64,000 bases of DNA, from positions 744,001-808,000 of the forward strand of contig NZ_VNHS01000001.1 in assembly GCF_008124765.1 (NCBI RefSeq). The letters run 5' to 3'. The stretch is from Paenibacillus methanolicus. GTDB taxonomy: Bacteria > Bacillota > Bacilli > Paenibacillales > Paenibacillaceae. How positions within the stretch are numbered: position 1 is the stretch's first letter; each line of letters opens with the position of its first letter. Shown piece after piece: positions 56,776 through 64,000 of this stretch. Position numbers and translations under genes: made by a program. The notes below the pieces were generated by a model that worked only from the letters and a program-made list of their open reading frames with translations, was not told where the DNA came from and searched no databases.

Positions 56776-58065
56776 ATGCACGCGTTTATTCTTAATGTCG
56801 ACGAAAGACCGGCGGAAGCCGAGAGGACAAGAAAGGAACTACTAGCCTCCTCGCTGCTTCAACGTTACGAGGTTCATATCGTAACCGGAGATGTCGGGAA
56901 AATCATGAATGAAGCGCTAAGGAGCCAGCCCTGCCAATGGTTCGTCACGTTGCTGGCCGGCGAACGGCTTGCGATGGATTTCGGCGCGCGGCTGGAGGAG
57001 CTTGTCCTGCGATTACCGGACACGGCTGCCGGCGCACTGCCGGTAGTTCGCGCGAATGACGGCCAAGATGAGCTGCGAATCAAGCTTCGGGGACCCATCG
57101 TATGGCGCTCCTCGGCCGTCTCCGGTTCAGAATTCAACGGATTTCCCGATCGCCGCTCGTTCCCGCTTGAACGGTATGCGCTCCCTTTGCTGGCGAACGC
57201 GCTCGGTGCTCAGTCGTGGCAATGGCCGGAATGGGACGGCTCGTCATGGGCGCCTTCGCCCGTCAGACCACCGCGATGGCGCCGCTCCGACGAAGCCGAT
57301 CTCGCCGCGGCTCCGCTCGTTTTCGCCCGCCCGCCCGAACGAAGCGAACCCAAACGCGCGCCGTTGTTCTCGGTCGTACTCTGCGTATACAATGAAGCGC
57401 GCTATGTAGAAGGGGCCATTCGCAGCGTAATGACGCAGACGAATGACCGCTGGGAGCTCGTTCTCGTGGACGACGGCTCCCGGGATGACACGGCGGCGGT
57501 GCTGGCGATGGTTCGCGAGCATCCGCGAATCAAACGTCTCGCCCACCCTGTTAATCGCGGCAAATCCGCAGCGTTGAACACCGGATTGGCCCATGCTTCC
57601 GGAGAATGGCTCGTCGAACTGGACGCCGACGACTGGCTGACCCCGGAATGTCTGGATCAGCTGGCGTTCGCCATCCGTTCCGAATCGTCCGCGCCGCAAG
57701 TAATCTACTCGGGCCATCACCGTTGGCGCGAACGTCCGGGCGGCGAGCTGATCTATGCGGGACGCAGCCTCGAGGCGCGCCAGCTCGACCCCGCTCGGCT
57801 GATTCGAAGCGGCGAGACGGTTGCGGTCCGCGCCTACAACATTGCCGCGCTGAGAGAACGAGGCGGCTGGCGCGTCGATGATCCGTTCGATGGCCGCTGG
57901 TTCGAGGATATCGGCATATTGGTCGCGATGACTAGGCAGTACCGCAGCGCCTACGTCGATCAACCGCTCTATCATCGACGGATCCGAGAAGGAAGCAGCT
58001 CGCGCCAAGGCGGCTCGCGCTATGAGCAATGGCGACGCTGGGCCGAGAGCGAAATCATGCGCTGA
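56776..58065 (+). CDS. Two-part protein with GT2 glycosyltransferase domain
   Basis: 429 residues from ATG 56776, GGGGAGG upstream. Residues 1-190 are a diverged N-terminal domain. Residues about 196-400 are a GT-A fold glycosyltransferase family 2: 'FSVVLCVYNEARYVEGAIRS', 'WELVLVDDGSRDDTAAVLAM', the D-x-D in 'GEWLVELDADDWLTPECLDQ', and 'FEDIGILVAMTRQY'. It moves a sugar from a nucleotide to an unknown acceptor. It starts a run of glycosyltransferase, CgeB and methyltransferase genes that may build a surface glycan. Confidence 0.88.
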   Translation: MHAFILNVDERPAEAERTRKELLASSLLQRYEVHIVTGDVGKIMNEALRSQPCQWFVTLLAGERLAMDFGARLEELVLRLPDTAAGALPVVRANDGQDELRIKLRGPIVWRSSAVSGSEFNGFPDRRSFPLERYALPLLANALGAQSWQWPEWDGSSWAPSPVRPPRWRRSDEADLAAAPLVFARPPERSEPKRAPLFSVVLCVYNEARYVEGAIRSVMTQTNDRWELVLVDDGSRDDTAAVLAMVREHPRIKRLAHPVNRGKSAALNTGLAHASGEWLVELDADDWLTPECLDQLAFAIRSESSAPQVIYSGHHRWRERPGGELIYAGRSLEARQLDPARLIRSGETVAVRAYNIAALRERGGWRVDDPFDGRWFEDIGILVAMTRQYRSAYVDQPLYHRRIREGSSSRQGGSRYEQWRRWAESEIMR

Positions 58066-58081
58066 CCGGGTTAATAATCGG

Positions 58082-58279
58082 CTATGCGATGATGCGCACC
58101 AATTCCGTTCTCGCGGCGCTGATCGTCGTCGGCGGCTCTCCGCCATAGGCCGTACCGCTCGTTTGAATGTGGAAGAATCCATCGCCGACGCCAATGAGAA
58201 TCCCGCTCACGTATTGCGTCGTTTGGAATACCTCCACCCTGCGCCCGACATATCTGGTAAGCGCCGATAGAAAATCCAT
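58082..58279 (-). CDS. Small protein related to DUF2642
   Basis: 65 residues from ATG at 58279, with AAGGAG upstream. 'LTRYVGRRVEVFQTTQYVSG' and 'ILIGVGDGFFHIQTSG' match small DUF2642-type (Sm-like beta-barrel) proteins of spore-formers, some of which are spore coat proteins. The gene before it (58303-58902) ends with a similar barrel, so the two may work together. The stop is 17 bp from the convergent glycosyltransferase gene. Confidence 0.7.
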   Translation of the reverse strand: MDFLSALTRYVGRRVEVFQTTQYVSGILIGVGDGFFHIQTSGTAYGGEPPTTISAARTELVRIIA

Positions 58280-58302
58280 TCTCCTTCTCCTCCTTATCCT
58301 TC

Positions 58303-58902
58303 TTACTGGAATGAGCTGATCTGACTCGTGGGAATCAACACGACCGCGCCGGATGCTTCCGCGATCGCGACGTAATCGACGCCGACCTCGATGAGCGTCC
58401 CCGCGACCGGGCCGGCATCCGTCTCGATAATAATCGCCGTGTTAATCCGGGACTGAAGCAAATTGGCGATGACCGTCTCCCGAGGCGTCAGCGCCGCGAC
58501 CTCCCGGGCCAGCACCCCCAGCCGATTTTGGATGACCGCCAGCTCGCCGGTAATCCGCGCGGCATAGGCCTCCTCTTCCAAGTCGAGCGCGTCCACTCGT
58601 CTGTGCAGCGAGGTGATCTCGTTGCCGGCGCGAACGGCGTGAGCCGTCAGGCCGGAGACGGATTTCGTCAGACTTTCCACGGAATCGCTGACGTCTTTTA
58701 TCCATTGCAGCGCTTGGCCGCGCAAACGGTTTAGCGCCCGTTTCCACGAGAGCGCGCGCTGTCTTCTGCGCTTCGCTTTGACGGAGATGCCTCGGGCGAC
58801 CACCGTTCCAACCACGGCTCTCCCTTCGCTCCGCTGCAGCGTGTATCGCTTCAATTCGCCGGCGGATAATGCCGGCCGTTCCTTTCCTTCCGGTGTAGCC
58901 AT
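58303..58902 (-). CDS. Coiled-coil protein with DUF2642-like C-terminal domain
   Basis: 199 residues from ATG at 58902, with GAGGAGTG upstream. Basic N-terminal 60 residues, then a coiled coil (about 65-135: 'DVSDSVESLTKSVSGLTAHA', 'HRRVDALDLEEEAYAARITG'). The C-terminal 60 residues ('IIIETDAGPVAGTLIEVGVD', then YVAIAEASGAVVLIPTSQIS) look like an Sm-like/DUF2642 barrel. Forms an operon with the small DUF2642-type gene. Probably a spore coat or surface protein; function not known. Confidence 0.7.
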   Translation of the reverse strand: MATPEGKERPALSAGELKRYTLQRSEGRAVVGTVVARGISVKAKRRRQRALSWKRALNRLRGQALQWIKDVSDSVESLTKSVSGLTAHAVRAGNEITSLHRRVDALDLEEEAYAARITGELAVIQNRLGVLAREVAALTPRETVIANLLQSRINTAIIIETDAGPVAGTLIEVGVDYVAIAEASGAVVLIPTSQISSFQ

Positions 58903-58939
58903 GACCGATGTCACTCCTCGCCAATTAATAGAATGAGTT

Positions 58940-59974
58940 TTAACGGATGCTGGGTTTCGCCAAATCAAGCTTCATTTGAATGTGAGCGAGCGCCACGCGC
59001 GCCCGGCTGAGCCACGAATTGCGCTGCGCGTGCTTCTGCCGCCAACGGACGCGTATCGGATGATCCTCCGCGATCGCCCGGGCCGTGACGTCGGCAATCG
59101 TAGCCGTATTGGCCGTATAGACAAGCGAACGAAACTTTCGCAGCTCCGTCATGTCCGAGGCGACGACCGGTTTGCCCGCGGAAATATATTCGTAGAATTT
59201 GACCGGATCGCATCCTTCGATCATCTCGGTGAGCAGGAACGGAATGAGCGCCGCATCGAACCAGCTGAGATAAGCGGGCAGTTCCCGGTAATCCTTGATC
59301 GGCAGCACGGTTACGTTCCGATGACGGATATCCCGGTTATAGAGCGGGCTTGCGCCGATGACGACGACGTCGAACCGCTCCGCCGCCGCGTAAATCAACT
59401 CGACATCAAGCCAAGCCGATACCGCGCCGTAATAGCCGACGAGCGGCCGTCCATCCGTATCGGGCAGATCCGCCGGACGCGCAAGCCGCTTCTCCGCCGG
59501 CTTGAAATGCGCGAAATCCGCTCCGTTCGGCAGCAGCACCGTCGCGATTCCCCGCTCCGCGTGCTCGCGGTAGATCGCCTCGGCAGAAGCGAAGGTCAAC
59601 TGCGTCTTGCGTTCCATGACCGGAACGACGTCCTTCCAGGCCGAGAATTCGCCTTTGGCCAGATCGCAGGAGTCGAAGACGGCCAGATCATGATCGTAGC
59701 AATCGATGAACCAGCCTTGGTTCACGGCGCACCAAAACACCAATCGCCCTTTGACGAAAGGCTTGAAGTCGACCGATCGATGGATGACGACGAAGTTAGG
59801 CAGCTCCTCGAACGGATAAAAGACAGGTTCCTGCTGTTCATATAAATCCGCCGGATTGATGAACACGACGTTCGCGCCGGCTTGGGCGAACGCCTTCATC
59901 ATTTGCTGCGGACGCTGATGCATGAACCGGTAATCGATCGCGGGCGGATAAACGATGGTGATGGCGGTATCCAC
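58940..59974 (-). CDS. Glycosyltransferase, GT4-like (GT-B fold)
   Basis: 344 residues from ATG at 59974. 'IDYRFMHQRPQQMMKAFAQA' at the N-terminus is typical of the 'glycosyltransferase family 1' proteins of spore-formers. The C-terminal half has 'RPLVGYYGAVSAWLDVELIY', 'FDAALIPFLLTEMIEGCDPV' and 'KFYEYISAGKPVVASDMTEL', the GT-B sugar-nucleotide binding region with its E-x7-E-like signature. It probably works with the other glycan genes here. Divergent from the CgeB gene. Confidence 0.88.
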   Translation of the reverse strand: MDTAITIVYPPAIDYRFMHQRPQQMMKAFAQAGANVVFINPADLYEQQEPVFYPFEELPNFVVIHRSVDFKPFVKGRLVFWCAVNQGWFIDCYDHDLAVFDSCDLAKGEFSAWKDVVPVMERKTQLTFASAEAIYREHAERGIATVLLPNGADFAHFKPAEKRLARPADLPDTDGRPLVGYYGAVSAWLDVELIYAAAERFDVVVIGASPLYNRDIRHRNVTVLPIKDYRELPAYLSWFDAALIPFLLTEMIEGCDPVKFYEYISAGKPVVASDMTELRKFRSLVYTANTATIADVTARAIAEDHPIRVRWRQKHAQRNSWLSRARVALAHIQMKLDLAKPSIR

Positions 59975-60187
59975 TGAGCCTAAGCCCCCTCTACGACATT
60001 TTCTGGGATTCTACACGATATGAGGAAGAGCCGGCATGCGACTGTGCATCCACCTAGCAGGCTGTCCGCCTATGTCCCGGGTAGGCAAATACGGCATTTT
60101 CGCCGCCTGGGGCCATGGCCAAGTCAACTCGAACCGAGAAACATACAATGGCTATGGACATTCGCGATTCGTTCGCATGAGGGAGGG

Positions 60188-61162
60188 ATGGACCTGAGGA
60201 TTTTATTTTTGAATTGGGCGCCGATTATTTCGTTCGGCCTGGCGCCGGGGTTTCGCGACATCGGCTGGGTGACCGACATCCTTCCGCCCGAAGACAATCA
60301 TCCGGATGGGATCCGAAGACGCATCGCGGACTTCAAGCCCGACTATCTGCTGACCGAAGGCGGCGTCGGTAGGGAGAAACTGCTGCTTCCCCTAATCGAA
60401 GAATGCGGCGTTCCGCATCTATATTGGGCCATCGAGGATCCGGTCGCGTCCAACCTTTCCCTCGCTTATGGACGGGCTTCGATACTGACGCTGACCACCT
60501 GCGAGGAATGGCTGCGGGAAGTCTATGCGCCGAATGGCGTCGAGGCGATCTGCGTCCCGTTCGCCTGTAATCCGTCGTTCCACGCTACCGGGCGGTATCG
60601 GCCGGAATTCCGTCATGAGCTCGCGTTCGTCGGCAACAATTACGAAGCGCATGCCAATCGCAAGGCGGGACTTGCGATCATGATCGATCCGCTGCTTGCC
60701 GCCGGCTATCCGATCGCCTTTTACGGAGACGAGAATTGGATTAATGGCCGAATTTCCTATACGATCGATCCCGCGTTGTATCGAGGATACTTAAGCTATA
60801 TCCACTGGCCGGATTTGTGCGCGTCCACCCCATTCGTGCTTGGCTTACACAGCATTAACGGTTCGAGGACGATGCAAGCGATGCGCAGCTTCGAGGTGCT
60901 GGGTTGCGGCGGCTTGTTCTTCACGCAGCATACGACGGCGATGGAGGCGATGTTCGATAACCATAAGCATCTTGTATGGTCCACTTCGGCCGAGGAGACG
61001 GTGGAGTTGTACCGGTATTATCAATCGCATCCGGATGAAGCAGAGCGCATCAGACGGCAAGGCCGGGAATTCGTCTACGCCCATCACACGTATGCGCACC
61101 GCGCGCGGGAGATTGAAGCCAAGCTGGCGCAATTACACGGAAAGCAGGTGAACGGACGATGA
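60188..61162 (+). CDS. CgeB-like protein
   Basis: 324 residues from ATG 60188; the start is uncertain because GGGAGGG touches this ATG and a CTG at 60194 has better spacing. 'FKPDYLLTEGGVGREKLLLP', 'VPHLYWAIEDPVASNLSLAY' and 'HELAFVGNNYEAHANRKAGL' are typical of the CgeB family (GT-B fold). The C-terminal 'RTMQAMRSFEVLGCGGLFFT' followed by 'TVELYRYYQSHPDEAERIRR' is the DUF3880/glycosyltransferase-1 end. CgeB takes part in the outer glycan layer of Bacillus spores. Coupled to the next gene by a 4-bp overlap. Confidence 0.86.
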   Translation: MDLRILFLNWAPIISFGLAPGFRDIGWVTDILPPEDNHPDGIRRRIADFKPDYLLTEGGVGREKLLLPLIEECGVPHLYWAIEDPVASNLSLAYGRASILTLTTCEEWLREVYAPNGVEAICVPFACNPSFHATGRYRPEFRHELAFVGNNYEAHANRKAGLAIMIDPLLAAGYPIAFYGDENWINGRISYTIDPALYRGYLSYIHWPDLCASTPFVLGLHSINGSRTMQAMRSFEVLGCGGLFFTQHTTAMEAMFDNHKHLVWSTSAEETVELYRYYQSHPDEAERIRRQGREFVYAHHTYAHRAREIEAKLAQLHGKQVNGR

Positions 61163-61815
61163 CGGAAGACTTGAACCGCTCCCGGTTCTTCACGACCGAC
61201 GATCCGAACAGCGACGTGCTGCTGTACAGGTTCCCGGACGTCTGGTGGAGCCGGCTGTATGAATATGAATGGGCCAAGCAATTCGTCGGCAGCGAAGACG
61301 TCGTGCTCGATGCGGCCGCGGGCATCGTCCATCCGTTCAAATTCTATGTCGGCACGGCGGCGCGCGAAGCGCATGCCTGCGACTTGAACCCGCTGATCGC
61401 CTCGCCGGAAGGCCTGCTCGCGGAGATCGCCGGCAGCTGGTTCGGACCCGACGTCGCGGCATTGGTCGAGTCTCGCTATTTGCCCCTTGTCAGGCTGAAA
61501 CAAGGCAACTTGATGCAGCTCCCTTACGCGGACGACTACTTCGACAAAGTCTTCTGCATCTCGGTGCTCGAGGAGATGCCCGAAGCCGACCAGCTGACGG
61601 CGCTGCTTGAATTTCGGCGAGTGCTGCGTCCTGGCGGACGAATCATCCTCACGTTCGATTACCCGCACATCGATCTCGGCCGGTTCCAGCGGCATATGGA
61701 GCAGGCAGGCTTGGCTTTCGCGGGAGAGACGGATTTCGCGTTGCCGGCGAATGCGGTCTATACGACCATGTGGGGCGGCATCTATTGCTTCCGCGCTGTA
61801 CTCCGCAAAGACTAG
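61159..61815 (+). CDS. Class I SAM-dependent methyltransferase
   Basis: 218 residues; ATG 61159 overlaps the CgeB stop by 4 bp. 'EDVVLDAAAGIVHPFKFYVG' is motif I in an unusual form (A-A-A-G instead of G-x-G-x-G). 'AHACDLNPLIASPEGLLAEI' is motif II, 'YADDYFDKVFCISVLEEMPE' the acidic loop, and 'LEFRRVLRPGGRIILTFDYP' motif III. It is translationally coupled to CgeB and so probably modifies the same glycan or carrier. Confidence 0.88.
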   Translation: MTEDLNRSRFFTTDDPNSDVLLYRFPDVWWSRLYEYEWAKQFVGSEDVVLDAAAGIVHPFKFYVGTAAREAHACDLNPLIASPEGLLAEIAGSWFGPDVAALVESRYLPLVRLKQGNLMQLPYADDYFDKVFCISVLEEMPEADQLTALLEFRRVLRPGGRIILTFDYPHIDLGRFQRHMEQAGLAFAGETDFALPANAVYTTMWGGIYCFRAVLRKD

Positions 61816-61840
61816 CGAGCAAGGCGCGGCATAACGCGAA

Positions 61841-61869
61841 CAGGCACCCGGACGATGTCCAGGTGCCTG
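61841..61869. terminator. Hairpin between convergent genes
   Basis: CAGGCACCCGGAC pairs with GTCCAGGTGCCTG. The T-tract is poor. It lies between the methyltransferase and cheY. Confidence 0.55.
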
Positions 61870-61921
61870 TTCGAGCTGTATACGATAGACGGTGCGAACC
61901 AAGAATAACGCGGCTTCTCCG

Positions 61922-62281
61922 TTAACCTAACGCTTTCTTCACCGAATCCAGCACGCGGTCCGGCTGGAACGGCTTGACGATGAAGTCCTTCGCGCCGGCT
62001 TGAATCGCTTGCACGACCATCATTTGCTGACCCATTGCGGAGCACATGACGATGCGGGCGGACGGATCGGTTTTGCGGATTTCCTTTACGGCGTCAATGC
62101 CCTCCATCTCCGGCATCGTAATGTCCATCGTGACCAAATCCGGCTTGAGGTTGTTATACCGCTCGACCGCGACTAGGCCATTCTCCGCTTCGCCGACGAC
62201 TTCATGTCCGCCCTTCGTCAAGATGTCCTTCAGCATGAGCCGCATGAAAGCTGCGTCGTCGACGACTAATATTTTCGCCAT
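61922..62281 (-). CDS. cheY: Chemotaxis response regulator CheY
   Basis: 119 residues from ATG at 62281 (GGGGGAAC upstream). A single receiver domain: 'KILVVDDAAFMRLMLKDILT' (acidic D8, D9), phospho-acceptor D53 in 'PDLVTMDITMPEMEGIDAVK', switch Thr/Ser in 'IVMCSAMGQQMMVV', and Lys in 'AKDFIVKPFQP'. It is close to Bacillus CheY. When phosphorylated by CheA it binds the flagellar switch. It stands alone here, away from a che operon, which is unusual. Confidence 0.92.
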   Translation of the reverse strand: MAKILVVDDAAFMRLMLKDILTKGGHEVVGEAENGLVAVERYNNLKPDLVTMDITMPEMEGIDAVKEIRKTDPSARIVMCSAMGQQMMVVQAIQAGAKDFIVKPFQPDRVLDSVKKALG

Positions 62282-62396
62282 ATGTTCCCGTTCCCCCTGA
62301 GATGAAGTGTCATGTTGTTTGTTTGGGACTAGTGTAACCGGAATGCGGGTGAAAATTGTACGCTGTCCAAGCTTCCACATTTTGCTGAAGGACGCG

Positions 62397-63248
62397 TTAT
62401 TTACCGGCGCCGCGCTCACCCGCGACATACGGTTCCACCAGCGGTTGTAGCCGTTCCAAGCCCTGCCACATGTCGCCCGGACCGTCGTAAATTAGCACGT
62501 ACGCGCCGTCGAAACCGCTGCGATGCGCGACATCCAGGCAGCGCCGGAGTTCATCGGCGTCCGGTCGCCCATCCGAATCGTCCTGCGCCTTCACGTGGAC
62601 CGATTGGCTTAGCGGCGCGGTCATCGCGATCTCCTCGAACTTGCCTTCTCCGCGATAATTGCCGAAATCCGTAATATAACCAAGCTTGCCTTCGGCATTC
62701 CGGACGAGTTCAACGCCGTTAACGGCACGAATCGTTAATGCCTTAAAGTTTTCGCTCACGACTTGAATTCCAACCTGACGCCCGAATTCGGCCAACTCTG
62801 ACAACGCTTTCGCCGACTGCCGGAGCGCCGCATGATCCGAAGCATCCGCTTCGCCGGCGATGATGCGAATCCGGCGAGCGCCGCAATCGGCTCCGATCCC
62901 GATCCAGCGTTTCATCCACGCCAGATCGGACGCCCTTCGCGCTTCGTCCGGCGAGGTGAGATCGCCGTAATCAAGCAACAAGGTGTCGAATAACATATCG
63001 GCACGATCGAAACTTAATTTTAGCCGCCGCAGAAATTCCTCGTCGGTGGATGGAAAATGAAAATGGCAAATCTCGAGCGCGCGATACCCGCGCTTGCCCG
63101 CCTCCGCCGGCAGATCAAGCAATTCGATCTCCTGCGGCTGTAATTCCTCGCGCGTTGCCTGCGTCTTGTTCTGTTCGTCCCAATACGTCCAGCGTAAAGG
63201 CCCCAGCAGCCGATGCAGACTCCAGGTGCTCACCGATAAATACGCCAT
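62397..63248 (-). CDS. TIM-barrel sugar phosphate isomerase/epimerase-like protein
   Basis: 283 residues, ATG at 63248, behind AAGGAGC. 'YLSVSTWSLHRLLGPLRWTY' opens the barrel. 'LEICHFHFPS', 'RRIRIIAGEADASDHAALRQ', 'IQVVSENFKALTIRAVNGVE' and 'SVHVKAQDDSDGRPDADELR' hold the Glu/His/Asp metal ligands of the xylose-isomerase-like (AP endonuclease 2) superfamily. Members isomerise or epimerise sugars and inositols with a divalent metal. Substrate unknown; single gene. Confidence 0.88.
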   Translation of the reverse strand: MAYLSVSTWSLHRLLGPLRWTYWDEQNKTQATREELQPQEIELLDLPAEAGKRGYRALEICHFHFPSTDEEFLRRLKLSFDRADMLFDTLLLDYGDLTSPDEARRASDLAWMKRWIGIGADCGARRIRIIAGEADASDHAALRQSAKALSELAEFGRQVGIQVVSENFKALTIRAVNGVELVRNAEGKLGYITDFGNYRGEGKFEEIAMTAPLSQSVHVKAQDDSDGRPDADELRRCLDVAHRSGFDGAYVLIYDGPGDMWQGLERLQPLVEPYVAGERGAGK

Positions 63249-63361
63249 GCTTGTTCGCTCCTTCGTTCGATAATGTGTACTAGACTAAGTGTAGCAGGAT
63301 CGACGTCGGGTTGAAGCCAGTTGCGCAAACAAATATACGACGCATTGAACAGGAGGACGCC

Positions 63362-63859
63362 ATGTTGGAGCCACGCATGTCGGATCGCCGACATCCCGCA
63401 TATGCCGTCGCAATCGGGACATTGAGTCTGATCAAAGAATTTCAAAAGGCGCAGGACATGCGCACGGACATGGACCGAATGACGTTCGAAATTCTGTTGT
63501 TCGTGAAATCGCAGCAAGCGGCACGTCCCATGGCACTCGCCCGGGAGCTCGGCGTCAATCCTTCCTCGATTACCCGCAGAATTCAAACCCTGATCAAAGA
63601 CGGTCTGCTGGATGCCGCAAGCGATCAGTCGGATGGCCGCTCCAGTCTGCTGCGCATAACCGAACGAGGCGATTCGGCGCTTCAGTCCTTTTTGGATCGC
63701 AGCGTGACCGTCATTCGCGAGCTGCTGGAGGATTGGGCGGACGATGATCAAGCCCGTTTCGCGGAGCTCCTGTCTCGATACGCGAACAGTATGGCTGCGC
63801 GGCGGCTATCTCGCGAGTCCATGACAGCTAACACGACGAAGGAGGATCTTGATGTTTAA
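63362..63859 (+). CDS. MarR-family transcriptional regulator
   Basis: 165 residues from ATG 63362 with GGAGG 8 bp upstream. Winged helix-turn-helix at about 50-110: 'FEILLFVKSQQAARPMALAR', 'ELGVNPSSITRRIQTLIKDG', wing 'DQSDGRSSLLRITERG'. MarR dimers repress nearby genes and release DNA on ligand binding. It overlaps the methyltransferase gene by 8 bp, so both are in one transcript and it probably controls that gene. Confidence 0.9.
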   Translation: MLEPRMSDRRHPAYAVAIGTLSLIKEFQKAQDMRTDMDRMTFEILLFVKSQQAARPMALARELGVNPSSITRRIQTLIKDGLLDAASDQSDGRSSLLRITERGDSALQSFLDRSVTVIRELLEDWADDDQARFAELLSRYANSMAARRLSRESMTANTTKEDLDV

Positions 63860-64000
63860 ACAATACGAGAACGCCGGTAATTTTAATGCTCGGGTCTATT
63901 TGCACGCCGCATTCGGAACCAATCCGCGGCCTTGGCCGCATTGGGTGTGGGAACAGATTCCGCCTCTGCCGGAAGCGGATATCCTTGAGCTCGGGTCGGG
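63852..64000 (+). CDS. SAM-dependent methyltransferase, N-terminal part (cut by window end)
   Basis: The first 49 residues only, from ATG 63852 with AAGGAGG 7 bp upstream. 'MFKQYENAGNFNARVYLHAA' and 'PPLPEADILELGSG' show the start of a class I methyltransferase; the last four residues visible begin motif I. It overlaps the MarR gene by 8 bp. Confidence 0.8.
   Translation, partial: MFKQYENAGNFNARVYLHAAFGTNPRPWPHWVWEQIPPLPEADILELGS

Overview
The window looks like a chromosome segment of a Paenibacillaceae spore-former (Paenibacillus/Cohnella-like). Evidence: a spoVA operon, a CgeB-type protein, many TTG starts behind strong GGAGG sites, a T-box in front of serC, and Gram-positive wall enzymes. 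No rRNA, tRNA or CRISPR array was seen.

Layout. 1-2.5 kb: the end of a reductase-like gene, a small membrane protein and a secreted beta-propeller protein. 2.5-5 kb: AT-rich accessory DNA with a broken toxin end and its MafI-type immunity gene, a PadR/DUF2812 pair, and GACAAGAAC repeats. 5-16.3 kb: a candidate mobile element of about 11.3 kb. It is bounded by an 18-bp direct repeat (4984-5001 and 16268-16285), has related subterminal repeats at both ends, and is led by a Tn554-like tnpA-tnpB-tnpC set. Its cargo is an IS110-family element and a co-oriented array of small AT-rich genes (HEAT, two unknowns, DUF4304, AraC/GyrI, GNAT, two more unknowns). These genes are separated by a repeated box / GC-rich hairpin / box module. 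This gene-cassette-like array is the most unusual thing in the window.

16.3-64 kb is GC-rich, ordered chromosome. It holds msrAB; a LacI regulator and MFS exporter with identical operators; AAC(3); a DacA-type carboxypeptidase; serC under a T-box; an esterase; a spoVA operon of the 2Duf type (DUF421-DUF1657, spoVAC, spoVAD, spoVAE) with a divergent DUF1657 gene; an SH3/glucosaminidase protein; a solo ParB; an L,D-transpeptidase; a divergent lysR/ilvE pair; and a tricarboxylate-use locus. That locus has tctCBA, an HPr-like protein without the phospho-histidine, an NAD-malic enzyme, and a divergent CitA/CitB-like two-component system. Then come a class A PBP, a glycosyltransferase/CgeB/methyltransferase cluster that may act on the spore surface, a CheY, a TIM-barrel epimerase and a MarR-methyltransferase pair cut by the window end.

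The core genes suggest a sporulating soil heterotroph that imports tricarboxylates and turns malate into pyruvate. The 2.5-16.3 kb stretch is an insertion hot spot with at least one recombinase-driven element. Start sites were chosen from visible ribosome binding sites. Family names rest on motif recognition alone; no searches were run.
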